From Methylobacter tundripaludum SV96 (GTDB taxonomy: Bacteria > Pseudomonadota > Gammaproteobacteria > Methylococcales > Methylomonadaceae): DNA of 64,000 nt. The stretch covers positions 2,613,576 to 2,677,575 of the forward strand of contig NZ_JH109152.1 of the NCBI RefSeq assembly GCF_000190755.2, given 5' to 3'. Made by a program: the position numbers and the translations under genes. The notes below the pieces were generated by a model. It worked only from the letters and a program-made list of their open reading frames with translations. It was not told the origin of the DNA and searched no databases. Shown here piece after piece: positions 27,404 through 36,739 of this stretch (the stretch's first letter is position 1; each line of letters begins with the position of its first letter).

Positions 27404-30400
27404 TCAAAGCCTCAGTCCCGCATCGGATGCTTTGGCGGAGGCATAGCGCCGCCAAAGCGCCTTGATCCAGCTATTGAAATCATCCAAATAGGTATACGCC
27501 ACCGGAATCACCAACAGGCTGAGCAAGGTGGAAGTCACCAAGCCGCCGATCACGGCGACCGCCATCGGGCTGCGGAAAGATGAATCCGCGCCGCCCATGC
27601 CAAGCGCAACCGGCAGCATGCCTGCACCCATCGCAATGGTGGTCATGACGATAGGGCGGGCGCGTTTCCGGCAGGCATCCAGTAGCGCATCCCTTCGAGG
27701 CATGCCATGATCTCGCCGCGCAACAATGGCATATTCGACCAGCAATATGGAATTCTTGGTGGCAATGCCCATCAGCATAATGAGCCCGATCAGCGACGGC
27801 ATGGAAAACGCTTTACCGGTCAACAGCAGCGCCACAAAACCGCCGCCGAAAGAAAGCGGCAGCGCGGCCAAGATGGTGATCGGCTGCAAAAACTCCTTGA
27901 ACAGCAGTACCAGCACGATGAATATGCACAGCATGCCGGTGAGCATGGCGAGGCCAAAACTGGCGAAAAGCTCAGCCATCATTTCGGCATCGCCAATATT
28001 GATCCGCTTTACCCCGGCAGGCAGATTGCGAATGCTGGGCAAATTTTGCACTGCGGAAGTCACATCCCCTAACGGCAGGCCGGAGAGTTCAATTTCAAAA
28101 TTGATGTTGCGTGAGCGGTCATAACGATCAATGACCGCAGGTCCGCTGGAAAAATCCAGATCGGCCACCTGACTCACCATCACCGATCCCGAACCTGCTT
28201 TGCCTGACGGCACCGCGAGCCGTTCCAGCACCGAAAGATCGCTGCGTCCATCTGCGGCCAGTTTCACCACCACCGGCACCTGGCGTTGGGCGAGATTGAG
28301 CTTGGGCAAAGACCAGTCGTAATCCCCTATCGTGGCAATGCGCAGCGTCTCTGCGATAGCCGCGGTGGTGACGCCCAAATCGGCGGCACGGGAAAAATCC
28401 GTTCGTACCGCAATTTCAGGCCTTACCAACGCGGCGCTGGAGGCGATGCTGCCCAGGCCGGGAATAGTCCGAAGATCGCGCTCAACGTTACGGGCAGCGG
28501 TGCTTAAGGCCTGCGGATCGTCGCCGCTCAGCACCAGCACGTATTTCTCGCCCGACCCGCCGAGGCCTACTTTGGTGCGCACGCCGGGCAAGTTTTGCAG
28601 CGCCTGCCGGATGTTTTGCTCGATGACTTGCTTACGCACGGGCCGGTCTTGACGATTAGCCAGCGTAATCGTCAACGTGGCTTTACGCACTTCGCCGCTT
28701 TGAGAGGCGGCAAGAGGATCGCCGCCGGCTGAACCGCCGCCGATCGTGGTATAAACCGATTTTACATAAGGCACGTTTGCCACCAGTTGCCGGGCAGCTT
28801 CCGCCGAGGCACTGGTTTGGGCAAGGCCGGCGCCGGGCGATAATTCGACGAAAACCTGGGTCTGCGGATTATCATCCGGCGGTATGAATCCCGTGGGCAA
28901 TAAAGGGATCAGCAGCAAGGAGCCGATGAAAAACGCCGCCGCAGCCGCTATCGTGGTCAGGCGATGCTTCAAACACCAGGCCGCCAGTTTCATATAGTTT
29001 TTCATGATGCGCCCTTCCGGTGGCTCGAAGTGGCCGCTGTCTTTCAACAGATACGCGGCCATCATCGGCGTCAGCATCCGCGCCACTACCAGCGAGGCCA
29101 GTACGGCCAGCGCTGCGGTCCAGCCGAATTGTTTGAAGAAGCGCCCGGCAATCCCGCTCATGAAGGCCGTGGGCAAAAATACCGCAACCAGTGCGAACGT
29201 GGTAGCGACCACCGCCAGGCCGATTTCATCCGCCGCCTGCATGGCCGCCTGATAAGGTGTTTTGCCCATACGCAAGTGGCGCACGATATTTTCCACTTCG
29301 ACGATAGCATCATCCACCAGGATGCCAACCACCAGAGATAACGCCAACAAAGTGATCCCGTTCAGGGAAAAACCTAAATAGTCCATGCCCAAAAAGGCCG
29401 GAATTATCGACAGCGGCAGGGCTACGGAGGAGATGAAAGTCGCCCGCCAATCTTTTAAAAACAGCCAGACGACCAATATCGCCAACAAAGCGCCTTCGTA
29501 AAGCATGGTCATGGAGCCGTGGAATTCTTCCTGCACCGGGGTGACAAAATTGAACGCTTCGGTAAATTCTATGTCCGGGTTGGCAAGCCGTAATTCCGCT
29601 AACGCTTTTTGCACGCCCGCGCCCACCTCGACGTCGCTGGCGCCGCGGCTGCGGGTGACTTCAAACCCTACCACCGGTTTGCCGTTGAGCAAGGCCAGCG
29701 ATCGGGGCTCCGCCACCGTGTCGTCGATGGTCGCGACCTGGTCGAGCCGGAAACTGCGGCCGTCTGCCAACGAGAGTTGCAACGGTCGCATTTCTTCCAC
29801 CGACGCAACGTTGGCTAAGGTGCGTACCGGCTGTTCACCACTACTCAAATTGGTACGGCCGCCTGCACTTTCTCTTTGTATCGCGCGCAACTGCCGGGAA
29901 ATGTCGGCAGCCGTAGCGCCCAACGATTGCAATTTGACCGGGTCCAGGGCAATGGCCACTTCCCGGCTAGCGCCGCCCACCCGGCTAACTTGGCCCACAC
30001 CGCGCACGCTGAGCAACTTTTTGGCAATCGTGTCTTCTACAAACCAGGAAAGCGCTTCGTCATCGCGCTGGGCGGAGGCGACAGTAAACGCCAGGATCGG
30101 CGAACCGGCCAAATCCAGCTTGGTAACGACCGGGTCGCGCAGATCGGCAGGCAGATCGGAACGCACTTTGGACACAGCGGAACGCATGTCGTCCACCACT
30201 TCCTGTACGGGTTTTTCCAGACGGAACTCGGCAGTAATAATAACGCTGCCGTCCTGCACTTTAGTGGTGATGTGCTTTAGGCCTTGCAAGGTGGCGATAG
30301 CGTTTTCGATCTTACGCGCCACCTCGCTTTCCAGCTGGGAAGGCGAGGCGCCGGGCAAAGATGCCGTGACCGTTACCGTAGGCAAGTCCAGATCCGGCAT

Positions 30401-30508
30401 ATTTTGAACTTTCATCGACTGAAAACTTAACAGCCCCCCGAAGCTCAGCAGCACAAACAACATCAGCGCCGGAATGGGGTTGCGGATACACCATGAGGAG
30501 ACGTTCAT
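27404..30508 (-). CDS. RND-family efflux transporter (inner-membrane pump)
   Basis: A 1034-residue resistance-nodulation-division pump that uses the proton gradient to expel compounds through a tripartite channel. The start RNPIPALMLFVLLSFGG is typical. The proton-relay aspartates are in GILVDDAIVEVENI (helix 4), and the two large periplasmic loops and twelve helices fit the length. The closest named relatives by memory are the multidrug-type and not the heavy-metal pumps, but the substrate cannot be read from sequence. It overlaps the adaptor gene by 4 bases, so the two are translationally coupled. Confidence 0.95.
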   Translation of the reverse strand: MNVSSWCIRNPIPALMLFVLLSFGGLLSFQSMKVQNMPDLDLPTVTVTASLPGASPSQLESEVARKIENAIATLQGLKHITTKVQDGSVIITAEFRLEKPVQEVVDDMRSAVSKVRSDLPADLRDPVVTKLDLAGSPILAFTVASAQRDDEALSWFVEDTIAKKLLSVRGVGQVSRVGGASREVAIALDPVKLQSLGATAADISRQLRAIQRESAGGRTNLSSGEQPVRTLANVASVEEMRPLQLSLADGRSFRLDQVATIDDTVAEPRSLALLNGKPVVGFEVTRSRGASDVEVGAGVQKALAELRLANPDIEFTEAFNFVTPVQEEFHGSMTMLYEGALLAILVVWLFLKDWRATFISSVALPLSIIPAFLGMDYLGFSLNGITLLALSLVVGILVDDAIVEVENIVRHLRMGKTPYQAAMQAADEIGLAVVATTFALVAVFLPTAFMSGIAGRFFKQFGWTAALAVLASLVVARMLTPMMAAYLLKDSGHFEPPEGRIMKNYMKLAAWCLKHRLTTIAAAAAFFIGSLLLIPLLPTGFIPPDDNPQTQVFVELSPGAGLAQTSASAEAARQLVANVPYVKSVYTTIGGGSAGGDPLAASQSGEVRKATLTITLANRQDRPVRKQVIEQNIRQALQNLPGVRTKVGLGGSGEKYVLVLSGDDPQALSTAARNVERDLRTIPGLGSIASSAALVRPEIAVRTDFSRAADLGVTTAAIAETLRIATIGDYDWSLPKLNLAQRQVPVVVKLAADGRSDLSVLERLAVPSGKAGSGSVMVSQVADLDFSSGPAVIDRYDRSRNINFEIELSGLPLGDVTSAVQNLPSIRNLPAGVKRINIGDAEMMAELFASFGLAMLTGMLCIFIVLVLLFKEFLQPITILAALPLSFGGGFVALLLTGKAFSMPSLIGLIMLMGIATKNSILLVEYAIVARRDHGMPRRDALLDACRKRARPIVMTTIAMGAGMLPVALGMGGADSSFRSPMAVAVIGGLVTSTLLSLLVIPVAYTYLDDFNSWIKALWRRYASAKASDAGLRL

Positions 30509-31617
30509 GGCTGCACCAGCTGCACAGTATCGCCATCGGTCAGGAATGAGGCGCCGATGGCAACCAGACGATCCCCCGGATTGAGTCCAGAAAGTATTTC
30601 CAAGCTGTCACCGGTTCTTCGGCCCAGTTGCACTTTGACCTGAGAGACCTTGGCAAGCGAACCGCTCTGCTCGCCCAGTTTGAAGACATAGCTGAAGCCT
30701 TCCCGCAAAGATAGCGCAGTCTGGGGGACGATGAGACCGGCGTTGATACCGATTTGGAATTCGCCCCGGCCGAACATTCCCGCGCGTAAGCCATGCTGGG
30801 CGGCTTCCGGTAAATCCACATAGACCAAACCATTGCGGCTCTGGACATCCAAGGTCGGAGCCAATGCACGAATCTTGCCCTTGATGCTGCCGACGTTGGG
30901 CACTTCGACGCTAACAGCGATGCCGGGCTTGAGTTGGGCCATTTCGGAGGCAGTGACTTCGCCCCGCCATTCCAGCCGGTTTTGCCGGATCATGCGAAAC
31001 AATTCCTGCCCCTTTGCAGCGACCGCACCCAAGGTGGCGCTACGGGAAGAAATAACGCCCTCATCGCCGGCTAAAACCTTGGTATATTTCAGCCGCAACA
31101 ATTGCGAGTCCAACTGCGCTTTGGCCGACTGGACCTTGGCTTTAGCGGTTTTTTCGCCGGTCAGATATTGGTTCACTTGTTGGCTGCTTAGCGCCCCGGA
31201 AGCCGAGATCTGTCCGGCCCGTTCGGCGTTAACGCGTGCATCGGCCAGATTCGCCTCGGCCTCGGCCAGCGCTGCCCGGCTTTGGGCGACATCGGCTAAT
31301 ACGCTTTCGTCGGAAAAAACCGCCAGCAGCTGTCCTTTCTTTACGGTTTCGCCCACTTGCACATTCACCTCAATCAAACGCAGGTCGCTTATTTCAGCGC
31401 CGATAATGGCCTCCTGCCATGCCGCTATCGAACCGTTGGCCGTCAGTGTCATGGGAATGTCGCGCATGGCAGGCTGGATTACCGTTACGCTGAGCGCAGG
31501 CTTCGGCGCGGGAGCTGTGTCGGCGGTGGCAGAATAGCTACTGCGTCCGGCGATAATGCCAATGCCGATCAGTACGCTTAAGGCTGTCAGAAGAGCGCCT
31601 GTTTTTCCTTTTATCAT
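30505..31617 (-). CDS. RND efflux periplasmic adaptor (membrane fusion protein)
   Basis: A 370-residue HlyD-like adaptor linking the pump to the outer-membrane channel. An N-terminal signal or anchor (LLTALSVLIGIGIIAG) is followed by the lipoyl half (IGAEISDLRLIEVNVQVGETVKKGQLLAVF), a helical hairpin (RAALAEAEANLADARVNAERAG) and a beta-barrel domain. Overlaps of 4 bases with the genes on both sides show one operon. Confidence 0.93.
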   Translation of the reverse strand: MIKGKTGALLTALSVLIGIGIIAGRSSYSATADTAPAPKPALSVTVIQPAMRDIPMTLTANGSIAAWQEAIIGAEISDLRLIEVNVQVGETVKKGQLLAVFSDESVLADVAQSRAALAEAEANLADARVNAERAGQISASGALSSQQVNQYLTGEKTAKAKVQSAKAQLDSQLLRLKYTKVLAGDEGVISSRSATLGAVAAKGQELFRMIRQNRLEWRGEVTASEMAQLKPGIAVSVEVPNVGSIKGKIRALAPTLDVQSRNGLVYVDLPEAAQHGLRAGMFGRGEFQIGINAGLIVPQTALSLREGFSYVFKLGEQSGSLAKVSQVKVQLGRRTGDSLEILSGLNPGDRLVAIGASFLTDGDTVQLVQP

Positions 31618-33176
31618 GATTTTCCTCCGGTGAAATCGACTTGATGATTTAAATAGTGATCTGGTTTTTCGGGTTCGCCGCTGCTTGGAGCAGAAGAGCT
31701 TGCGGCGCCAATTTTCCGGGCATCGTCATGTGCTTCCCAGCTGCCGCCGACTGCACGGTACAGAGCGATCCAGGCGCTGACCTGCTCCTGCTCTAACTCT
31801 TTAAGGGCCATTTCAGCGGACAGAACGTTACGCCTTGATGTTTCGACATCAATCAAATTACCTAATCCGACTTGGTAAAGTTGCTGGACAGCCAGAAAAT
31901 TTGCCCGGTAACCGGTGACAGCCTTTCGGCCTTCGGGTAAGCGTTGGCTGGCGCTATCTAATCGCACCAAGGCTTCTTCCACTTCTTTTACCGCCGTACG
32001 CACTTTGCTGCGAAATTTGCTTTCGGCAGCCTGATATTGGACTCGCGCCGCTTCCACGTCGGCGGCCCGCTTACCGGCATCGAACAGCGGCAAGCTGAGT
32101 GTCGGGCCGATCGCCCAGGTTTGTGCGAGCAAAAACGCTCCCCCGTTAATGTTTTGCAACGTCGGCGTGATGTTGCCGGACAGACTCAACTTCGGAAACC
32201 GCTTGGCCTGTTCGACGCCGATATTGGCGCTGGCCTCCGCGACATCGCGCTCGGCGGAGGCCACGTCGGGCCGTTGCAGCAACACGCGGGCAGGCAGGGA
32301 ATCAATTCGGAACGCCGGTGGGATGGGCAGCTTTGCCACCCGGTCCGGCGCCTCAGTTAACAATTTACGAACTTCCGGTTCCTGTAAGCCGGTCATTGCG
32401 ACAAGACCCTTTATCGAACGTTCGCATTGCGCTTGTTGTTGCAGCAACGTTCTATTGCCCTCGGCGGCACTGGCATTGGCAAGCGCGACGTCGCCTGGTG
32501 CACGGAATCCGGCTTTACCTGCGATTTCCGAGAGCCTGGCCGATTCCCGGCGCGACGCGGTGTCGGCCTGCACTATTTGCACTTGACCCTCGCAATAACG
32601 ATAAGCCAGATAAGCATTGGCGGCTTCCGCCGCCACCGAGACGCGGGCGTCGTGCCAGGATGCATTTCTCGATTCCAGTTGGCTGCGGGCCGCTTCCTCC
32701 TGGCGCGCCAAGCCGCCGAACAAGTCGACTTCCCAGCTGGATTGCAGCCCAGCCGGTAATTGGTTCCATACGAACGGAGCGCCTCCAAAGGAAGAAGAGG
32801 AGCGTTTAGCGCCTATGCTGGAATCTATCGAGGGCAGTAAGGCGGCATCGGCGCCGACCAGGTTGGCTCGGGCTTGCTCGATGCGCGCCCTGGCGTCGGC
32901 CACGGACGCGCTTTCTTGCTGGGCTGCCGCTAAAAAGCGGTTCAGAACCGGATCATTAAAGCGTTGCCACCACCGGTTGAGATTGGCCGGGTCGCCTTGG
33001 TGAGCAGTGGGCAAGTTATTCTCGCCTGACTGGGGGGCTTGCCAGTTAGCCGCTGCCTTCAAAGGCTTAGTTTGGTAATCAGGACCCACAGTGGTCAGCA
33101 AGCCGCTGGAGCCGCATGCTGAAAGGAGCAAAGGCAGAAGACTCCAGCTTAGTCGTTGTAGATTTTTATCACTCAT
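31614..33176 (-). CDS. Outer-membrane efflux lipoprotein, NodT/TolC-like
   Basis: A 520-residue outer-membrane factor. It has a lipoprotein signal with LLLSACGSS (Cys at ~21). Two repeated helical halves contain family-typical stretches (VADARARIEQARANLVGADAALLPSID; RVLLQRPDVASAERDVAEASANIG). It supplies the exit duct of the tripartite pump and overlaps the TetR gene by 8 bases upstream and the adaptor by 4 downstream. Encoded in the order regulator, channel, adaptor, pump. Confidence 0.93.
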   Translation of the reverse strand: MSDKNLQRLSWSLLPLLLSACGSSGLLTTVGPDYQTKPLKAAANWQAPQSGENNLPTAHQGDPANLNRWWQRFNDPVLNRFLAAAQQESASVADARARIEQARANLVGADAALLPSIDSSIGAKRSSSSFGGAPFVWNQLPAGLQSSWEVDLFGGLARQEEAARSQLESRNASWHDARVSVAAEAANAYLAYRYCEGQVQIVQADTASRRESARLSEIAGKAGFRAPGDVALANASAAEGNRTLLQQQAQCERSIKGLVAMTGLQEPEVRKLLTEAPDRVAKLPIPPAFRIDSLPARVLLQRPDVASAERDVAEASANIGVEQAKRFPKLSLSGNITPTLQNINGGAFLLAQTWAIGPTLSLPLFDAGKRAADVEAARVQYQAAESKFRSKVRTAVKEVEEALVRLDSASQRLPEGRKAVTGYRANFLAVQQLYQVGLGNLIDVETSRRNVLSAEMALKELEQEQVSAWIALYRAVGGSWEAHDDARKIGAASSSAPSSGEPEKPDHYLNHQVDFTGGKS

Positions 33177-33834
33177 GATTTGCTTCTTGCGCGCGACGCC
33201 GGGCCTCGCCTTCGATCATCGACACGGCGTACCCGGCCAGGCGTTCTGCCAGAACATCAATCGCCTTGAGAGTGTTCAACACTTGCGGCGAAATGGCCGA
33301 AACAACCTCTTGCCCGACATAAAAATGCACGGCCATGCCGATGATGGCAAAAGCCAGTCGATGAACATCAGTATCAATGCGTTGCAGGGCCAAATGCTCT
33401 TTGAGCAGCGAAACCAATGCTTCATGTTGCGGTTTGATCTCCGCATCGATTTCCTGCTGCCAGACTCCGGTCGGCTCGATCATTTCCCGGAAGTGCAGTT
33501 TCATCACCAGCCTGATCTCTTCGCCTTTTTTCAGCGGTTCAAGAAATTCCGTGAAAAACCTGGCTAGCGCTTCGGGCAGCGGTAAACCGGCATAAGCTGC
33601 GATATTGGAGCCACAGGGTGTGTCGCCCATCGGTTCGGTAAATGCGGCGCGATAAAGGCCGGCCTTATCGCCGAAGTAGTAGCGGATGGCCGAAATATTC
33701 GCGCCCGCCGCTTCGCAGATTTCTCGGGTGGAGGCGGCCTTGTAGCCTTTTTCGGCAAATAGCCGTAATGCCGACATGACCAGTCTGCTGCGTGCGTCGT
33801 GAGTTTCTGTTCCGGGATTTTCGTTAGTGACCAT
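33169..33834 (-). CDS. TetR-family repressor (CecR/YbiH-like)
   Basis: A 221-residue regulator. The N-terminal helix-turn-helix is ALRLFAEKGYKAASTREICEAAG...IRYYFGDKAGLY. The C-terminal part (PLPEALARFFTEFLEPL, LHFREMIEPTGVWQQEI) resembles the ligand domain of CecR/YbiH, a controller of an efflux operon in E. coli. It is the first gene of the efflux operon, so it should repress itself and the pump. The palindrome at 33864-33906 is the likely operator. Confidence 0.93.
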   Translation of the reverse strand: MVTNENPGTETHDARSRLVMSALRLFAEKGYKAASTREICEAAGANISAIRYYFGDKAGLYRAAFTEPMGDTPCGSNIAAYAGLPLPEALARFFTEFLEPLKKGEEIRLVMKLHFREMIEPTGVWQQEIDAEIKPQHEALVSLLKEHLALQRIDTDVHRLAFAIIGMAVHFYVGQEVVSAISPQVLNTLKAIDVLAERLAGYAVSMIEGEARRRAQEANHE

Positions 33835-33863
33835 GCTGCCTCAGGAATTGCTTACAAAAAATA

Positions 33864-33906
33864 AATCAAACGATTGATTGTCACAATATCAATCAATCGT
33901 TTGATT
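33864..33906. promoter_or_regulatory. Double TetR operator upstream of the efflux operon
   Basis: Two 16-base arms, AATCAAACGATTGATT at 33864-33879 and its exact inverse complement at 33891-33906, flank an 11-base spacer. Each arm is itself a dyad (AATCAA-N4-TTGATT), giving two sites whose centres are 27 bases apart, as expected for two repressor dimers. It starts 30 bases before the TetR start codon, where the operon promoter must lie. Confidence 0.8.
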
Positions 33907-34180
33907 GTCAATTCTGGGGTGTTTGGAGGATTTATTGAGGCAGGTGTCCAGTTGCTGCAAATTAACCTAGACGAAGTTAAGGATTAATATGGGGTGTTAA
34001 TCAACATGCAAAAATTATCGGGGAATCGGGGGAATAAAGATTGAAAACTTTTCAGGTTCCAAGAGTGTTGCTTAGGAAATCAATGTCATACAGTACATTA
34101 AGCGGGTAGAGTCAGTGTTGATAACTGGAAAATGTGGGGCGTTGATTGACAATAACTGAATGCTGTTTGCCACTCTTTTC

Positions 34181-34578
34181 AAGAACAAAGCCCCAATCAA
34201 GCCTTGCCGGTTATCATTGCGGTGGCTACGCATTGCGGCCGTTTGCGTCCGGTCCGGGAATGGAACCCTCCCTACAATATTCAACAACCGGACAATGCCA
34301 AAGCACACAGCATTCGACAGGCTTGTGACGCGTTGGCCCAAGATTTGAGTTTACCGCTGGACTGCATCGTCCCCGTTTAACTTGCTCCTGAAAAAACCGC
34401 TTACAATATCGAAGACGGTTTGATGCCGCTGATTCACGAACATCTTAACGCGGCGCAACGGGTGCGTTATTTGCGTTGTTTACGTCAGCAGCAAGTAGAA
34501 AGCACCTGGCGGCAATGGCGAAAACAGGCGTTACACGAGGGGCAACTTATTTTTAATATCGGCAGGGGTAAAAGTTAA
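34181..34578 (+). pseudogene. Truncated copy of the 3' end of the second GTPase gene
   Basis: From about 34181 the DNA parallels 26870-27246 closely (for example CCAATCAAGCCTTGCCGGTT, the ATHC segment, EWNPPYNIQQPDNAKAHSIRQAC and the basic tail), at roughly 90 percent by eye. A stop codon interrupts it (CCCGTTTAA where the gene reads CCCGTTTGT), and the first three quarters of the gene are absent. It is in the same direction as the intact gene, with the whole RND operon between the two. The stretch 34579-34854 after it shows no gene. Confidence 0.88.
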
Positions 34579-34854
34579 GCCGTGTAAATGCTCTGTTCAA
34601 AGCCAAACCTATTTCGTTGATTTTTGGTTATCCGGCAGATGCCGGAATTGCATAAAAGCGTGGAGAAAAGGGCCTTTCGTCACCCATTAATCCTTGATAT
34701 TGCATCGCTAATTTAGGCTAACTGCCGTGTTAATTTGAAGCGAGGTAACGACGCTCAGCGTGAGAATGCTATAAATTCAGTTTAATCATCAACTGTTAGG
34801 CCTGTTTTATTCACGGGTGTAGAATGCACAATCACTTTCATCTTTGGAGGCATC

Positions 34855-35061
34855 ATGAATTTTCATATTGAATATGAGCGTGAAGACGATGGCCGTTGGT
34901 TGGCAGAGGTTCCCGAAATTCCCGGCGTATTAACTTATGGCGCTACTGCTGACGAGGCAATGGCTAAAGCTGAAATATTAGCCCTTCGCGCACTGGCCGA
35001 GCGCATCGAAACCGGGGAAAGCCGTCCCATGTCAATCAACATTGAACTCGTTGCCGCATGA
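34855..35061 (+). CDS. hicB: HicB-like antitoxin
   Basis: A 68-residue protein with the partial RNase-H fold typical of HicB: HIEYEREDDGRWLAEVPEIPGV, TYGATADEAMAKAEILALRALAER. It lacks an obvious C-terminal DNA-binding domain, as in the short HicB forms. It overlaps hicA by 4 bases (ATGA). The antitoxin comes first, the reverse of the classical hicAB order but common for this short type. A GGAGG site precedes the ATG. Confidence 0.9.
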   Translation: MNFHIEYEREDDGRWLAEVPEIPGVLTYGATADEAMAKAEILALRALAERIETGESRPMSINIELVAA

Positions 35062-35270
35062 GTCAATGGCCTTCGGCAAAGGCCAAACGTGTTCTTGCCG
35101 CGCTGCTTAGCATCGGCTGGGAAATCAAGCGTCAATCAGGATCGCATCACACCTTAGCTCGAACCGGCTGGCCCGATTTCGTATTCGCTTTTCATAACAG
35201 CGAAGAAATAGGCCCTCGTATGCTGGCTCGTATTTCCAAACATACTGGGCTAAAACCCAGCGACTTGTAG
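35058..35270 (+). CDS. hicA: HicA-like mRNA interferase toxin
   Basis: A 70-residue double-stranded-RNA-binding-fold toxin. The family core is intact: VLAALLSIGWEIKRQSGSHHTLAR with the catalytic histidine in GSHH, then IGPRMLARISKHTGL. It would cleave mRNA when not held by HicB. Likely a plasmid- or island-type stabilisation module in the accessory patch between 34181 and 36625. Confidence 0.9.
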   Translation: MSQWPSAKAKRVLAALLSIGWEIKRQSGSHHTLARTGWPDFVFAFHNSEEIGPRMLARISKHTGLKPSDL

Positions 35271-35514
35271 CCCCGGAATACGGTTAGACAAGCGGTAGCG
35301 TCGCCGGGCGTTTCCGGCTTTTCGTGCTGTTGTACCGGAAACGCCTATTCTCGCTTTCGCTCAAGCAAGCTTATTCCAGCCTGCAGGACTGGAATTGGCG
35401 TCTCGCGCGATTGTCCGCCGGATTGTTTAATATCTGGTTAGGCTGGGCAGGCGGTAGGATGGGTAGAGCAACGCGAAACCCATCGCATAGATGATTGAGT
35501 ATGATGGGTTTCGG

Positions 35515-36512
35515 CTATAATGTGAATTAAGAGCTAAATAGAAGCCAGCTCACCGGTTGGGCTAGAATATTGGGAAAGACACGACTCCCCCCAATCCTCT
35601 AAGTAAGCGATGAACTGGCAAGAACAATTAATAACAATTTACCTGTATGTATGCAAGCGCTATCAGGATAACCTTTGGGTTTATAGTCAGCGAATGTCGA
35701 ATTACGCAGACTTGAGTTTTACAGATGAAGAAGTCATAGCGATCTATCTATTCGGTGTCATTGATAAAAATAGAGAGCTAAAAAAGATCTATGGTTATGC
35801 CGATCGCCATTTGCGGCATTGGTTTCCAAGGCTACCCAGTTACACAGCCTTTGTTCAGCGACTGAATAAGGTAGCTGATGTTTTCGCGCCGTTGCTGGAA
35901 ATCATTCAGCAAGAGCAAGAAGAAAAAAATCAAGGGCAAGTCTGGTTGATGGATTCTTTCCCTGTGGCGCTAGCCAAGCAAGGTCACCGGTTTAAAGCAC
36001 GCGTTGCAAGGGAGTTAGCGGATGCGGGCTATTGTTCAACCAAGAAACTGTACTATTACGGTGTTCGGGTTCATATCGTCGGGCGTCGTCAAGCGGGCAC
36101 GTTGCCGAATCCTGAATACATTGGTGTAACCGGAGCAAGTTGCCATGATGGAACAGTATTTGATCAGATTAGGCCTGAATTAACTCACAATGAGCTCTAT
36201 GGCGATAAAGCCTATCACCGATCAGATGCAAAAGAAGTGAAAGAAACTCAAAACCTGACGGTATTAACGCCGGTAAAAAAACAAAAAGGCCAAAGGTATT
36301 TAGAGCCCCAGGATCAATGGTTATCGACTGCCGTTTCTCGTATCAGGCAGCCGATTGAAACTTTATTCGGCTGGATTGAACAACAAACAGGCATTGAATG
36401 CGCGGGTAAGGTTCGATCATACAGCGGTCTGATGGTGCATGTATTCGGCAAGTTGGCCGCCGCCATGTTTTTTTGGAATTATTTACGCGTTAGCTCTTAA
36501 TTCACATTATAG
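35515..36512 (+). mobile_element. Complete insertion sequence, ~998 bp
   Basis: A perfect 23-bp inverted repeat bounds the element: CTATAATGTGAATTAAGAGC... at 35515-35537 and its complement at 36490-36512. One transposase gene fills it, and the right repeat overlaps the gene's last codons. No clear target-site duplication is seen. The flanks (GGTAGGATGGGTAGAG at ~35455 and CTACCTATCCTACGAG at ~36516) look like two halves of the palindromic repeat seen at 24343, so the element may have inserted into one. The 35271-35514 stretch contains another palindrome (CGTTTCCGG ... CCGGAAACG). Confidence 0.88.
35610..36500 (+). CDS. Transposase, DDE type (IS982-like)
   Basis: A 296-residue transposase with no frameshift. 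The DDE core is read as D in LMDSFPVALAKQGHRF, a second D in LYGDKAYHRSDAKEV and E in QPIETLFGWIE. The DSFPV motif and length recall IS982-type elements, but assignment to the family is from memory; an IS5-like group is possible. The uninterrupted gene and perfect ends suggest the element may still be mobile. Confidence 0.85.
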   Translation: MNWQEQLITIYLYVCKRYQDNLWVYSQRMSNYADLSFTDEEVIAIYLFGVIDKNRELKKIYGYADRHLRHWFPRLPSYTAFVQRLNKVADVFAPLLEIIQQEQEEKNQGQVWLMDSFPVALAKQGHRFKARVARELADAGYCSTKKLYYYGVRVHIVGRRQAGTLPNPEYIGVTGASCHDGTVFDQIRPELTHNELYGDKAYHRSDAKEVKETQNLTVLTPVKKQKGQRYLEPQDQWLSTAVSRIRQPIETLFGWIEQQTGIECAGKVRSYSGLMVHVFGKLAAAMFFWNYLRVSS

Positions 36513-36532
36513 TCTCTACCTATCCTACGAGC

Positions 36533-36625
36533 TGTTTACGGCAGCAACAATCAGAAAACTACTGGAAGCAATGGCGAAAGCAGGCGTTACAGGCGGGGCA
36601 ACTTATTCTTGATAAGATTAGCTGA
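36533..36625 (+). pseudogene. Second, shorter copy of the GTPase 3' tail
   Basis: This ~90-base piece matches the last codons of the GTPase at 25733-27250 (CTGTTTACG-CAGCAACAATC, then CAATGGCGAAAACAGGC in the gene against CAATGGCGAAAGCAGGC here, and GCGGGGCAACTTATT). It encodes the basic tail ending NYWKQWRKQALQAGQLI. It is again in the same direction, now after hicBA and the insertion sequence. Confidence 0.8.
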
Positions 36626-36638
36626 AACGGTAAGTGAT

Positions 36639-36711
36639 GTAGGGTACGCTGTGCGTACCTTTATAAATTTCTGTAAAAATCAATGTAAGAGGTACGCACA
36701 GCGTACCCTAC
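36639..36711. repeat. 22-bp perfect inverted repeat
   Basis: Bases 36639-36660 are the exact inverse complement of 36690-36711 (GTAGGGTACGCTGTGCGTACC type), loop 29 bases. It lies just 3' of the HNH gene, which ends at 36740 on the minus strand. The long loop and strong stem look like a miniature dispersed palindrome more than a terminator. Confidence 0.8.
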
Positions 36712-36739
36712 CTAGCTTACTTTTTATCTACCGTCCAAT

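Noticed and set aside
29505-30407. 300-codon open frame on the plus strand
   Set aside because: Antisense to the RND pump gene; composition typical of a GC-rich shadow frame.
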